Source of the DNA: Gemmatimonadota bacterium
GTDB lineage: Bacteria > Gemmatimonadota > Gemmatimonadetes > Gemmatimonadales > GWC2-71-9
Assembly: GCA_003222035.1 (NCBI GenBank)
Contig: QHUS01000051.1
Location: 4,526 to 68,525 of the forward strand
DNA length: 64,000 nt
Direction of reading: 5' to 3'
The notes under the pieces were generated by a model that searched no databases, had not been told where the DNA came from, and saw nothing but the letters and a program-made list of their open reading frames with translations. Positions 1 to 9,340 of this stretch are shown here, piece after piece. Numbering within the stretch: the stretch's first letter is position 1; each line of letters begins with the position of its first letter. A program made the position numbers and the translations under genes.

Positions 1-268
1 GCGTGTCCTCGCACGGCCGAGGTTCGGTGGGACAAGTGACTAGAAGTTAGACAGTGGCGTAATGCTTGACGGTGGGCGAATCGCGGTACCGGCGGCGTAG
101 TGCACGGCGTCATCTCCTTCGTCATAAGTCCAAAGCGGGATTAGTGTTGCGTGGCCCAACGCGGCGAGCGCGCGAATTGCTATGTGACAAGGCAGCGTGT
201 TATAGGTACTATGTATTGTACACTGGACAGGTGTCATCACGTAGCTGTTTAGGCAGAAGGAGTTCTGC

Positions 269-778
269 ATGATCGTGTCCCAGGGACCTCGCAGCGCGAC
301 CTGCCGGCGGCAGCGGTCTACTGCTCTGGCGGCGGGATTCACGTTGATCGAGATGACCATCGTGCTCGTGGTGATGGGCGTCCTGGTCAGCATCATGGTG
401 CGCAGCGTCCGCGGCAGCTGGGTAGCGAACTCGCGCCGGGCCGCGATCCGCGACGCGACGAGCTACCTGGTTCGGACACGCGCCATTGCTGTCCAGCAGA
501 GCCGCACGGCCTGGCTGGTTCGCAGCGGCAGCGTTCTGAAGGTGCTCGTCGACTCCTCAGGCACGCCGGTGCAGCTCGGGACCACGCTCGACTTTGTGAA
601 GAAGTACGGCGCCGGCACGATCCTGAGTGCGAGCCCCAAGGATACGATCCAGTTCGACCCGCGCGGGTTTGCCGTCAACCTGACGCTGACACCGAAGATC
701 ATCGTCGGGATGGGGGGCCGCACCGACACGATTTGCGTCACTGGCCTCGGGAACATCACTACGCGGAGCTGTCCATGA
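269..778 (+). CDS. GspH/FimT-like minor pseudopilin (prepilin N-terminus)
   Basis: AAGGAG-like SD before ATG; GFTLIEMTIVLVVMGVLVSIMV is a type IV prepilin N-methylation motif plus hydrophobic helix. Confidence 0.85.
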   Translation: MIVSQGPRSATCRRQRSTALAAGFTLIEMTIVLVVMGVLVSIMVRSVRGSWVANSRRAAIRDATSYLVRTRAIAVQQSRTAWLVRSGSVLKVLVDSSGTPVQLGTTLDFVKKYGAGTILSASPKDTIQFDPRGFAVNLTLTPKIIVGMGGRTDTICVTGLGNITTRSCP

Positions 779-1122
779 TCCGGAGTGCGGAGCGGGGGTT
801 CACCATCGTCGAGCTGTTGGTCGCCGTCATGATCTTCAGCGTGGGGTTGCTCGCTCTAGCGAGCACCTCGTCGATGATCCTGACAGCGATGACGACCACC
901 AGGTCGCGGACGGTGGCGGCGGGCGTGGCGGAGTCACGCTTCGACATCATCCGGTCGACCGCGTGTGCGAACCGCGCGACCGGCTCGGCCAAGACGCGGG
1001 GCATCGCGGAGATGTGGACACTCACGCGGCTGGCCCGCGCGGATGACGTGACCGTCGCGGTCACGTTCCTGAGCAACCGTCGGCCGCGGACCGAGACCTT
1101 CACGAGTTACATGCCATGCTGA
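775..1122 (+). CDS. PilV-like minor pseudopilin
   Basis: ATG at 775 overlaps the previous stop (ATGA); ERGFTIVELLVAVMIFSVGLLALAS prepilin motif. Confidence 0.8.
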   Translation: MIRSAERGFTIVELLVAVMIFSVGLLALASTSSMILTAMTTTRSRTVAAGVAESRFDIIRSTACANRATGSAKTRGIAEMWTLTRLARADDVTVAVTFLSNRRPRTETFTSYMPC

Positions 1123-2042
1123 CCCGTCGCGCGGGCTTCACGCTCATCGAGCTGCTGGTCGGCATCGCGCTCGCCAGCCTGGTCGGAGCCGCCATCGTGC
1201 AGTTGCTGGTGCGGCAGCAGCGCTTCTACAACAGCACCAACGACGCCACGCTGACGCGGCAGCAGCTGCGCCAGGCCGCCGCGATCCTTCCCGCCGACCT
1301 GAAGGGCATCTCGAGCGTCGGCGGAGACATCTACCTGATGACCGATTCGTCGCTCGAGTTCCGATCCGCGTTCGGCAGCTCGGTCGTGTGCACCAATTTG
1401 GCGGGGAAGCTCTCGACCGTCCCGCAGAGCCTCGCCAAGGGCTCGGTGATGAGCAGCTGGTCCATGCCGCTCTCACCCGGTGACTCAGTCGCGGTCTACA
1501 ACGACGGCGCGAGCATCAACGTGACCGACGACGCCTGGTCACGCTACCAGATCTCGGTGGTGACCGCCGTGGCTGGCAACGTGGCCAACGGCTGCCCGAC
1601 CTCGAGCGGACTGGTGCAGCCGAGCGACCTCACGGGCAGCAATCCCAGTTACCAGCTCACGTTCGTCTCCGCGGCGAGCGGCAACATCCACCCGGGGGCG
1701 GCGATGCGATTCTTTCGCCGCGTGCGCTACCGGCTCTACAAGGACACGGACAACAAGTGGTACCTGGGCTATTACGACTGCAAGACTGGCCGGTCGCCCG
1801 TGTGCAACACGACGAAGGCGATCGCCGGGCCCTTCCAGCCCTATGCAACGAACGGGACCAGCGGCGTGCAGTTCGCCTACTACGACGCGACCGGTGCCGT
1901 GACGGCGATCCCCGCCAACGTGATGCGCATCAGTCTGGTGGTGCGGGGCCAGGGGGCAGGGCTGGTCAACTTTACCGGAACCCACGCCACCACGTTCGGC
2001 GACTCGATGCGCATCGAGATCGGCCTGCGCAACCGCAACTGA
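1116..2042 (+). CDS. PilW-like minor pseudopilin
   Basis: RRAGFTLIELLVGIALASLVGAAIVQLL prepilin motif; overlaps the upstream gene. Confidence 0.8.
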   Translation: MLTRRAGFTLIELLVGIALASLVGAAIVQLLVRQQRFYNSTNDATLTRQQLRQAAAILPADLKGISSVGGDIYLMTDSSLEFRSAFGSSVVCTNLAGKLSTVPQSLAKGSVMSSWSMPLSPGDSVAVYNDGASINVTDDAWSRYQISVVTAVAGNVANGCPTSSGLVQPSDLTGSNPSYQLTFVSAASGNIHPGAAMRFFRRVRYRLYKDTDNKWYLGYYDCKTGRSPVCNTTKAIAGPFQPYATNGTSGVQFAYYDATGAVTAIPANVMRISLVVRGQGAGLVNFTGTHATTFGDSMRIEIGLRNRN

Positions 2043-2056
2043 GAAAGGGGCTCGTT

Positions 2057-3196
2057 ATGCAGGTCAGTCTCCAATCCCGCAACGGCATGGCGCTGATCAT
2101 GGCGCTGGGCGCCATGGTGATCATCGGCGTGCTCATCGGGGGCATCGTGTTCGTGACCACGCAGGACTATCGCATCGGCACGAACACCATGCGCCAGGAG
2201 CAGGCGACGGCCGCCGCCGACCTCGGGCTCAATCGGGTACCGCAGGAGTGGAACCTGGCGGATAACACCCGCCTCAAGACCGGGGACACCCTGAAACGGG
2301 TGTATCCCGGGCTCCACACCGCCTCCGCCAAAGTGATCGTCACGCGCCTCACCGGCCCGTTCTTCTGGGTGGTCTCCGAGGGAACCGCGGGCGGGCTGGG
2401 GAGCCAGGCTTCGGCGCGCCGGCGCTACGGTGCGCTGTTCCGGCTCGACCTGCCACAGATGAACGTCTTGGGCGCGATCACGACCCAGGGCAACACCACG
2501 GTCAACGGGAACGTCAGCGTGAATGGCAACGACGCCGCCCCTGCCGGGTGGTCGTCCTGCGGCACCAGCACGCAGAACGTGGCCGGCGCGGCGATCTCGC
2601 CCACCACCACGGCCACGGTCAATGGGAGCGTCACCCTCAACGGGAGCCCGCCCATGCTCACGACGCCCGCCGCCGCGGACAGCAACACGTATTTCAACTA
2701 CGGGGGCTCGAACTATCAATCGCTCGCCGCAGCGGCGAACCTGACCTATCCGGGCGGGACTCTCCTCACCGGCGTCGGCCCCATCGCGGCGGGGGGCGTG
2801 TGCCAGACCAGTGTCAGCCCCGCCAATTGGGGCGACCCGAACCGCGCGGCGCCGTCCGGGGCGTGCGAGAGCTACTTCCCGACGATTCACGTGCTGGGCG
2901 ATTTGAAGGTCACCACAGGGAGCGGTCAGGGCATCCTGCTGGTCGACGGGGACTTTACTGTGGCAGGCAACTTCGCGTTCACGGGCGCCGTGATCGTGCG
3001 CGGCGGGCTCAAGATGACGGGGACCGGCAACAAGATCGTGGGCGGCGTGATGGCGGCGAGCGTCTCGGTCGACGACAACGTCGCGCTCGCCGGGAACACC
3101 TCACTGCAATACTCATCCTGCGCGCTCACCGCCGCGCTGTCGGCGTCGGCCTACCCGAAGCGGGCCAAGGAACGCGCCTGGGCGGACTTGTATTGA
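2057..3196 (+). CDS. PilX-like pilus assembly protein with repetitive beta-rich C-terminus
   Basis: RNGMALIMALGAMVIIGVLIGGIVFVTTQDYRIGTN N-terminus; Gly/Thr/Val-rich repeats (DGDFTVAGNFAFTGAVIVRGGLKMTGTGNKIVGGV); AAAGGGG SD before ATG 2057. Confidence 0.7.
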   Translation: MQVSLQSRNGMALIMALGAMVIIGVLIGGIVFVTTQDYRIGTNTMRQEQATAAADLGLNRVPQEWNLADNTRLKTGDTLKRVYPGLHTASAKVIVTRLTGPFFWVVSEGTAGGLGSQASARRRYGALFRLDLPQMNVLGAITTQGNTTVNGNVSVNGNDAAPAGWSSCGTSTQNVAGAAISPTTTATVNGSVTLNGSPPMLTTPAAADSNTYFNYGGSNYQSLAAAANLTYPGGTLLTGVGPIAAGGVCQTSVSPANWGDPNRAAPSGACESYFPTIHVLGDLKVTTGSGQGILLVDGDFTVAGNFAFTGAVIVRGGLKMTGTGNKIVGGVMAASVSVDDNVALAGNTSLQYSSCALTAALSASAYPKRAKERAWADLY

Positions 3197-3221
3197 GCCG
3201 TACGCCGAACGGCCATGCGCC

Positions 3222-3250
3222 GACGCCCCGGAAGTTACTTCCGGGGCGTC
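3222..3250 (+). terminator. Intrinsic terminator after pilin operon
   Basis: Perfect 13-bp stem GACGCCCCGGAAG-TTA-CTTCCGGGGCGTC followed by TTGTTATCTT. Confidence 0.8.
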
Positions 3251-3276
3251 TTGTTATCTTAGACCGTGGCTCCCTT

Positions 3277-3675
3277 ATGACGGTTCGTTTCTCCCTTGCA
3301 GTCTTTGCCGTCGCCTGCTCGCTCGGTGTCAGTCCGGGGCTCGCAGCGCAAACCACGAGCCGTCCCCACATCGAGGGCAAGTGGCAGGCCAAGACTCAAG
3401 ACGAGATCCGCAACATCCTGGTGCGGAGCGACAGCTCCGCGCAGTTCGGCGATCAGGTGGCGCGCTGGCGCACCGTGGGCGACAGCCTGTGGCTCACCTT
3501 GGGGGATGGGGTGTGGCAGGTCTACGGCATGAAGCTCGAGAGCGACAAGCTCACCCTCTCGGGGGGCGATCTCGAGAAACCGGTCACGCTGCGCCGCGTC
3601 GGGCCGGCCACCGCGCGCGCCGACTCCGTCGCGATCCCCGCGCCACCGCCTGCCACTGAACGCGCCTGGGACTGA
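3277..3675 (+). CDS. Hypothetical secreted protein
   Basis: Signal peptide MTVRFSLAVFAVACSLGVSPGLAAQ; ORF in frame to 3675. Confidence 0.6.
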   Translation: MTVRFSLAVFAVACSLGVSPGLAAQTTSRPHIEGKWQAKTQDEIRNILVRSDSSAQFGDQVARWRTVGDSLWLTLGDGVWQVYGMKLESDKLTLSGGDLEKPVTLRRVGPATARADSVAIPAPPPATERAWD

Positions 3676-3678
3676 CGC

Positions 3679-5517
3679 TCAGGGCGTATCCTCGATATTC
3701 GCGGCCCGCCAGCCGCCGGGGGTCCGGACGAAGCGGATGGTCTGGCGCAGGCGAGTCTCCCGCTGCGCGCCGCCGCCCGTCGGCACGAACGTATAGAGCG
3801 TTCGCACCTCCGCGAAGGCGGTGTCGCGCCGCGTGGTGAGCCGATCGATCGTATAATGCGCTGCCAGCTGAGTGTAACGCTCGAAGAAGCTCTGCCAGGC
3901 CGCCACATCCTTTGCCGCCATGGCGGGCATCAACACCTGCAGGTTTCCGACTCGCTCACTTGAGACCGCGCGCTCCAGGTCCTGCAACAGGACGCCGATC
4001 GCTGCCCGGGTGTCGGACGGCTGCAGCGACGGGGGCGCCACGCCCGCGGCGACGCCGACCTGCTCGGCGGCGAGCGCCGCCAGCCGGGCCACGACGTAAT
4101 CCATCGCGATGTAGAGTGACTCCGCACGGGCCAGTGAGGGCGCGGCGCGCGCCGCCTCGGGCCGCGTGGCCAGGGCGTGCACCACGGGCGTGGCCCGGTC
4201 GATGGCCTGTTGGGCATCCCGCTGCAGTCCCTCGGCTTCGCCCTGCGCCTTCGCGTACTGGGGAATGGCGCTGAGATAGCCGCTCGCGGCCCGCGCCAGA
4301 TCGCCGCTCCGCACCGCGCGCTCGGCGGTCTGCAACACCGCCTCGGCGAGCATCAGTGTCGGCACGTTGTTTTTCATGGCGCCGGCGCGCCGGGCGCGCT
4401 CGCGCGCGGCGAGCGCCGAGTCGCGTTGCGCCACGAGGGCCGCGTTCAGATGCGCCGACAGGGGATAGGTGACCAGCTGGTCCAGCGTGGCGCTCGAGAG
4501 CTCCAGGTCGGGGAACGGCGCGGCGACCGGGGAAGGGGAGCGCGAGACATAGAGCAGCACCAGCGCTGTCACCATCAGCGCTGTGAGCGCCGCGGCGCGC
4601 CACCTGATCGGCGCGTGGGTGACGAGGCGTAGCACCGCCGAGGGGAGCGGCGTCCATCGCAGGCTCAGTCGCGCCGTGACGTCGGTGGCGCCCGAGAGCC
4701 CCACGCGGATGCTGAAGAGCGCCGACTGCATCTCCCGCGCCGTCTCGTAGCGGTCCTCCGGCACCTTATTCAGCGCCTTCCCGACCACCCGCTCGAGCGC
4801 GGCGGGCAGCGAGGAGCCGCTGGCGCGGACGGGCTTGGGGTCGGTCGTGAGGACCTGGTACAGCACGCCGTGGACCGTCTCCGCCTGGAACGGCTTGTGG
4901 TACGTGAGCAGCTCGTACAGCAGACAGCCGACCGCGAAGAGGTCGGTGGCCGGGGTGATCGCACCGTTGGTAATCTGCTCCGGCGCCATGTAGGTGGGCG
5001 TGCCGACGATCGCGCCCGAGCCCGTCACGTCGGCCGACTGCAGCCGCGCGATGCCGAAATCCATGATCTTGACCGCGCCGTCCGACGCGAGGCGGATGTT
5101 GGAGGGCTTGATGTCGCGGTGGATGACACCGCGGTCGTGCGCGTAGGACAATCCCTGCAGTACCTCGATCACGACATCGAGCTTGCGCTCGAGCGCCAGC
5201 GGCTCGCGGAGCGCGATCAGCGAGCTCAGGTCGCGGCCATCGATCAGCTCCATGGCGATGTACAGCTGCTCGTCCGACTCGCCCAGGTCGTAAATCGTGA
5301 CGATGCTCGGATGCTGCAGCGCTGCCGCCGCCCGCGCCTCGCGCAGGAAGCGATCACGCGCCTCCGGCGTCCGCCCGGCGCGCGACAGCAGCTTGAGCGC
5401 GACGTAACGGCGCAGCACGGAGTCGTACGCCCGCCACACCGTCCCCATCGCCCCTTCGCCGATGAGCTGGTGCAGCTCGAACTTGCCGACGCGCTTGTAG
5501 TGTTCGGTCTCGGGCAT
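3679..5517 (-). CDS. Serine/threonine protein kinase (PknB-like) with TM segment and C-terminal NTF2-like-looking domain
   Basis: GEGAMGTVWRAYD, VIHRDIKPSNIRL, DFGIARL, GTPTYMAPEQ kinase motifs; TM near VTALVLLYVS. Confidence 0.93.
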   Translation of the reverse strand: MPETEHYKRVGKFELHQLIGEGAMGTVWRAYDSVLRRYVALKLLSRAGRTPEARDRFLREARAAAALQHPSIVTIYDLGESDEQLYIAMELIDGRDLSSLIALREPLALERKLDVVIEVLQGLSYAHDRGVIHRDIKPSNIRLASDGAVKIMDFGIARLQSADVTGSGAIVGTPTYMAPEQITNGAITPATDLFAVGCLLYELLTYHKPFQAETVHGVLYQVLTTDPKPVRASGSSLPAALERVVGKALNKVPEDRYETAREMQSALFSIRVGLSGATDVTARLSLRWTPLPSAVLRLVTHAPIRWRAAALTALMVTALVLLYVSRSPSPVAAPFPDLELSSATLDQLVTYPLSAHLNAALVAQRDSALAARERARRAGAMKNNVPTLMLAEAVLQTAERAVRSGDLARAASGYLSAIPQYAKAQGEAEGLQRDAQQAIDRATPVVHALATRPEAARAAPSLARAESLYIAMDYVVARLAALAAEQVGVAAGVAPPSLQPSDTRAAIGVLLQDLERAVSSERVGNLQVLMPAMAAKDVAAWQSFFERYTQLAAHYTIDRLTTRRDTAFAEVRTLYTFVPTGGGAQRETRLRQTIRFVRTPGGWRAANIEDTP

Positions 5518-5589
5518 GACGAGTGCGTTCCGCAGAGCTACCGAATGTGCGCATTCCGGGTTGCAGGAGCAACAGGCTGAGCACGAAAG

Positions 5590-6795
5590 TCAGCGCGTCG
5601 CCCAGTCGTACACGCGCTCGAGCACGGCGCGCGTCTCCTTGTCAACTACGACGTCCCGTCGCGGCAGCACCCGCTCGACGATTTGGAGAAACCCGTCCTT
5701 GCTCATGCGGGCGCTCCCGGCGCCTCCCCCCCACGAAAACGGTGGCACGTACTTGGGTGGCCGTGCCGCGTCGAACACGTTCGCGCCCGGACCGATCACC
5801 GTCCCCGTGGCGAGCAGCGTTCCGATCGCCGTCTTGGCGTGGTCGCCGATCAGGCTGCCAAGAAACTGGAGCCCGGTCTCCAGTCGCGTGCCGGCCACCT
5901 CGAGGCGCACCGGGCCGTAGGTGTTCTTCAGGTTCGAGGTGATCGTGCCCGCACCGAGGTTCACCCACCGGCCGATCACCGAGTGGCCCACGAACCCGTC
6001 GTGCGCCTTGTTCGCGTATCCCAGGAACACGCAGCTCGACAGTTCCCCGCGTGCGTTGCTGTGCGGGCCGATGGCCGACCCGCGCACCGGCCCGCCCAGC
6101 ACGCGCGCGTTCGCGCCGACCCACAGCGGCCCTTCGAGTCGCGCCCCGGCACGCACCTCCGCCCCGCTTTCGAGCACCACCGGCCCGTTCCGTACATCGA
6201 AGATCACGCCGGGTTCCACGGCGGCATCGTGCAGCGCGATCGCCGCCGGGTCGCCGAGCACGGTGCTGCCCGCGGGGATCGGGTCCGTGTCGCCGAGCTC
6301 GGCGCGCAGATCCTCCGCGAGCAGGCGCTCCAGGGCGGGCACCAGGTCGTACACGCCGTGCAGCACCATCCCCGCCACCTCGATCGCGGCGGCATGCGGC
6401 TGCGGGCCATCCCACGTGGCGCCCGGTCCGACGCCCCATCCTACCGTGACGCCGCAGCTGGTGAGCCGGAACGCGCCGTCGGGAAGCGCGGGCGCGAGCC
6501 CGTGCGGCGCGAAGGTCGTCGAGCCGATCACCGCCGGTCCTGTGACGGGGCGCCTGGCGGCGACCCGCGGCATGTCCCCCTCGACGAAACCGGCCAGGTG
6601 GGGCAGGGCGAAGATCGCGGTCGTCTCGCTGCCGACGAACGTTTCCCAGCGCTCGCGGATCAGGTGCGCGCCGGCGCGCAGCTCCGACAGTGGGCGCGCG
6701 CCGGCGAACGGCGCCCAGGCGAGGGTGGGCTCCGGGTCCAATAGGTACAGCGCGTGGCCAGAGGACTGGGGGCGAGCGGGGGAGGAGGGCGTCAT
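5590..6795 (-). CDS. GlmU-like sugar nucleotidyltransferase family protein with left-handed beta-helix C-terminus
   Basis: Hexapeptide-type repeats (GPVVLESGAEVRAGARLEGPLWVGANARVLGG); ATGA overlap with upstream gene. Confidence 0.7.
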   Translation of the reverse strand: MTPSSPARPQSSGHALYLLDPEPTLAWAPFAGARPLSELRAGAHLIRERWETFVGSETTAIFALPHLAGFVEGDMPRVAARRPVTGPAVIGSTTFAPHGLAPALPDGAFRLTSCGVTVGWGVGPGATWDGPQPHAAAIEVAGMVLHGVYDLVPALERLLAEDLRAELGDTDPIPAGSTVLGDPAAIALHDAAVEPGVIFDVRNGPVVLESGAEVRAGARLEGPLWVGANARVLGGPVRGSAIGPHSNARGELSSCVFLGYANKAHDGFVGHSVIGRWVNLGAGTITSNLKNTYGPVRLEVAGTRLETGLQFLGSLIGDHAKTAIGTLLATGTVIGPGANVFDAARPPKYVPPFSWGGGAGSARMSKDGFLQIVERVLPRRDVVVDKETRAVLERVYDWATR

Positions 6796-7802
6796 AGCCG
6801 CTGCACCAGCGCCTTGAGCTGTTCGGCGCGGCCCGTCGGCATCACGAGCGTGTGGCCATTGGCGCGCACCACCACCATGTCCTCGAGGCCGATGACGGCG
6901 ATGTCCTCGCTCTCGGACCAGATCACCGAGCGGCGCACGTCGTCGGCGACCGTCGCCTTGCCGACCACCACGTTGCCGCGGGCGTCCGCTGTCCGGATCC
7001 GCAGCAACGCGTCCCACGACCCGATGTCGTCCCACGCGAAGCTTCCGGCCACGACGGCGAGTCGCTTCGTACGCTCGAGCACGGCGACGTCGACCGCCAC
7101 GGGACGCACCGCTTCGAAAAAGGCCGCGACGTCGCCGGCGGCAAGCGCGGGCCAGGCGGGCTTGAGCTCGCGGGCGTAGGCCCCGGCTTCGCCGAGGAAC
7201 CGCGCCACGCCCCAGGCGAACAGCCCCGTGTTCCACAGCGCGCCGCGGCGCCGGAGCAGCGCCGCCCGCGCGGCCGAGGGCTTCTCGACGAAGCGCCCGA
7301 CGGCCCGGGCGCCTCCCAACGGTTTTCCCGGGACGATGTAGCCGTACCCCGTCTCGTTGCGGGATGGCTTCACGCCGACGGTCACCAGCACATCGTACTC
7401 CGCGGCCACACCGAGCGCCTGGCGGGCAGCCGCACGGAACGCGCGGTCGTCGCTCACCGCCCAGTCGGCGTGCAACGAGAGCATTTGCGCGCTCGGGTCC
7501 CGTTGCGAGATCCAGTGGGCGGCCCACGCCAACGCCGGCGCGGTGGACGCGGCCCGCGGCTCGGCGAACACCTGCGCCCGCGGAATCTGCGGCACGGCGC
7601 GCGCCACCTGGTCCACGAGGAACGGGCCGGTCAGGAGCAGGATCCGCTCGGCCGGAACCAGGCCGTCGAGCCGCTCCACCGCCTGCACGAGCAACGGGCG
7701 GTCGCCGGCGAGCGGCAACAGTTGCTTGGGGCGCTCCGGGGTCGAGAGCGGCCAGAAGCGTGTCCCCGACCCACCGGCCAGGATCGCCGCCCACACGCTC
7801 AT
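6792..7802 (-). CDS. manC: Mannose-1-phosphate guanylyltransferase
   Basis: ILAGGSGTRFWPLSTPERPKQLL signature; NETGYGYI; FVEKP. Confidence 0.9.
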   Translation of the reverse strand: MSVWAAILAGGSGTRFWPLSTPERPKQLLPLAGDRPLLVQAVERLDGLVPAERILLLTGPFLVDQVARAVPQIPRAQVFAEPRAASTAPALAWAAHWISQRDPSAQMLSLHADWAVSDDRAFRAAARQALGVAAEYDVLVTVGVKPSRNETGYGYIVPGKPLGGARAVGRFVEKPSAARAALLRRRGALWNTGLFAWGVARFLGEAGAYARELKPAWPALAAGDVAAFFEAVRPVAVDVAVLERTKRLAVVAGSFAWDDIGSWDALLRIRTADARGNVVVGKATVADDVRRSVIWSESEDIAVIGLEDMVVVRANGHTLVMPTGRAEQLKALVQRL

Positions 7803-8305
7803 GGCGAGGAGGGGCGCGGCTTGTTCGCCGCCGGTGGGAGAGGGGTCGACGGGAGGGAGCCGCCCCCCTCTCCCAACAGGGCGGCGATGCGAGCGGTGAG
7901 CTTGCTCGGGCTGAACGGTTTGGTGAGCAGATCCGTGGCGAGCTGCTCTGCCTCGTTCAGGACCCGCTCCTCACCTTCGGCCGTGAGGACGATGACGGGG
8001 AAGGCGCGGGTCGCCGGCGCGGCGCGCAGCTCGCGCAGTAGCTCAAGGCCGGAGCCGTCGGGCAGATGCAGGTCGAGGAGCATGGCGTCGAGTGGCGTCT
8101 TCGCGCTCCGCAGCACGCCTCGGGCCTCGGCGAGCGTGCGGGCGAGGCTCACCACGTACCCGAGGCGCTCGAGATGCGGCCGCAGTAGTAACCCGATGTG
8201 GGGCTCGTCGTCGACCACCAGGAGATGCCGCCGAGGAGCCGGGGCCGGGGGGGCCGAGGGGGGCGGGGGGGGCGGGGGGGGCGGAGTTGGCGGCGGAAGC
8301 GACAC
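7799..8305 (-). CDS. Response regulator receiver protein with proline-rich N-terminus
   Basis: HLLVVDDEPHIGLLLRPHLERLGY...LDAMLLDLHLPDGSGLELL; Lys in TKPFSP. Confidence 0.88.
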   Translation of the reverse strand: MSLPPPTPPPPPPPPPSAPPAPAPRRHLLVVDDEPHIGLLLRPHLERLGYVVSLARTLAEARGVLRSAKTPLDAMLLDLHLPDGSGLELLRELRAAPATRAFPVIVLTAEGEERVLNEAEQLATDLLTKPFSPSKLTARIAALLGEGGGSLPSTPLPPAANKPRPSSP

Positions 8306-8320
8306 GGCGGTGTCTCCCGC

Positions 8321-8674
8321 CTAAAACAGGCCAGCGATCGCCGTGCGGTGGCGGCGCAGGTCGTAGAGCAGGGCACCCACGTTGGTCGATGGGCGCACCA
8401 GCACGACGAGCAGCGCGTCGGCGTTGAGCACGGAGACCACGGCGAGGCCGGAGCCGAACTCGAGCACGCCCGACCCGAATTCGCCGCGTCCCCCCGCGTG
8501 TCCGAGCTGCGCCAGCCCATTGATGACGGATGGCAGGAGGGCGGCGACGTTCTCCGCGTCGACGCCGTTCGTGGCCCGGGAGTCGATCGGCAATCCGTCC
8601 CGCCCCACGACCATGACCGCGTCCACACCGCTGCGGCGAGCGAGTGCTTCGACCACTTCCCGGATCGTCGCCAT
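8321..8674 (-). CDS. Roadblock/LC7 domain protein
   Basis: GVDAVMVVGRDGLPIDSR...GRGEFGSGVLEFGSGLAVVSVLNADALLVVLV. Confidence 0.8.
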   Translation of the reverse strand: MATIREVVEALARRSGVDAVMVVGRDGLPIDSRATNGVDAENVAALLPSVINGLAQLGHAGGRGEFGSGVLEFGSGLAVVSVLNADALLVVLVRPSTNVGALLYDLRRHRTAIAGLF

Positions 8675-8683
8675 ACGGCGGCC

Positions 8684-8712
8684 AAGCTAGGAATCGATAC
8701 TGGCGAAGTCAA
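8684..8712 (-). promoter_or_regulatory. Putative sigma70-like promoter for roadblock gene (leaderless geometry)
   Basis: Minus strand TTGACT-N17-TAGCTT, then 9 nt to ATG. Confidence 0.6.
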
Positions 8713-8726
8713 GCAGCCATCGCGGG

Positions 8727-8756
8727 TTGACCCACTTGTGCGCGGCACGGTATCTT
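8727..8756 (+). promoter_or_regulatory. Putative sigma70-like promoter for gene at 8767 (leaderless geometry)
   Basis: TTGACC-N18-TATCTT, then 10 nt to ATG. Confidence 0.6.
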
Positions 8757-8766
8757 CCGCACCGAA

Positions 8767-9336
8767 ATGTCCTTCCAGCGTCGCGCGGCTGCGGGTTTCG
8801 TCGCGCTGCTCGGGTTCAGCCTGCTTGCCGCCGCGTGCGGCGGCTCGACTGGTCTGCCTACTGCGGTCTTCACCAACGTGGTGGACACCGTGTCGTTGTA
8901 CGCGCTGCGGGGGACCGCCATCACGCTGCCCTCGGCGTACGCGCTCGAGGGCGCGACGACCGTGCGGACCGACCAGTCCACGTTCTTCGACTTCGCGTTC
9001 GACTTCGACTCTGTCGGGGAGCCCGCTCTGTTCCCTACGGGCGCTGTCAACCTGGGCCAGCTGTCGGGGCTGCAGAAGTCCACGCGGCCGTTCGAGGCGA
9101 TCACGGTCGCGACGGGCTCTGGGTACATTGTCGACAGGCCGATCGCCATTGATTCCGGCACGGTGGTCATCGTGCGCTCGCGACCGTCGCAGTGCCTGAT
9201 CACGGCGACGGTCTCCATGTATGCCAAGCTGCGTGTGCTGCGCGTGGACTCGACGGCGCGGCGCGTGGACTTCGAGATCCTCGTCGACCAGAATTGCGGG
9301 TACCGCGGCCTGGCGCCAGGCGTTCCGACGCAGTAA
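8767..9336 (+). CDS. Hypothetical lipoprotein
   Basis: Signal sequence and lipobox (GFSLLAAACGGS). Confidence 0.65.
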   Translation: MSFQRRAAAGFVALLGFSLLAAACGGSTGLPTAVFTNVVDTVSLYALRGTAITLPSAYALEGATTVRTDQSTFFDFAFDFDSVGEPALFPTGAVNLGQLSGLQKSTRPFEAITVATGSGYIVDRPIAIDSGTVVIVRSRPSQCLITATVSMYAKLRVLRVDSTARRVDFEILVDQNCGYRGLAPGVPTQ

Positions 9337-9340
9337 GGCG

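Noticed and set aside
1757-2056. N-terminal extension of the PilX ORF
   Set aside because: Overlaps the PilW gene; the prepilin-like start with SD is at 2057.
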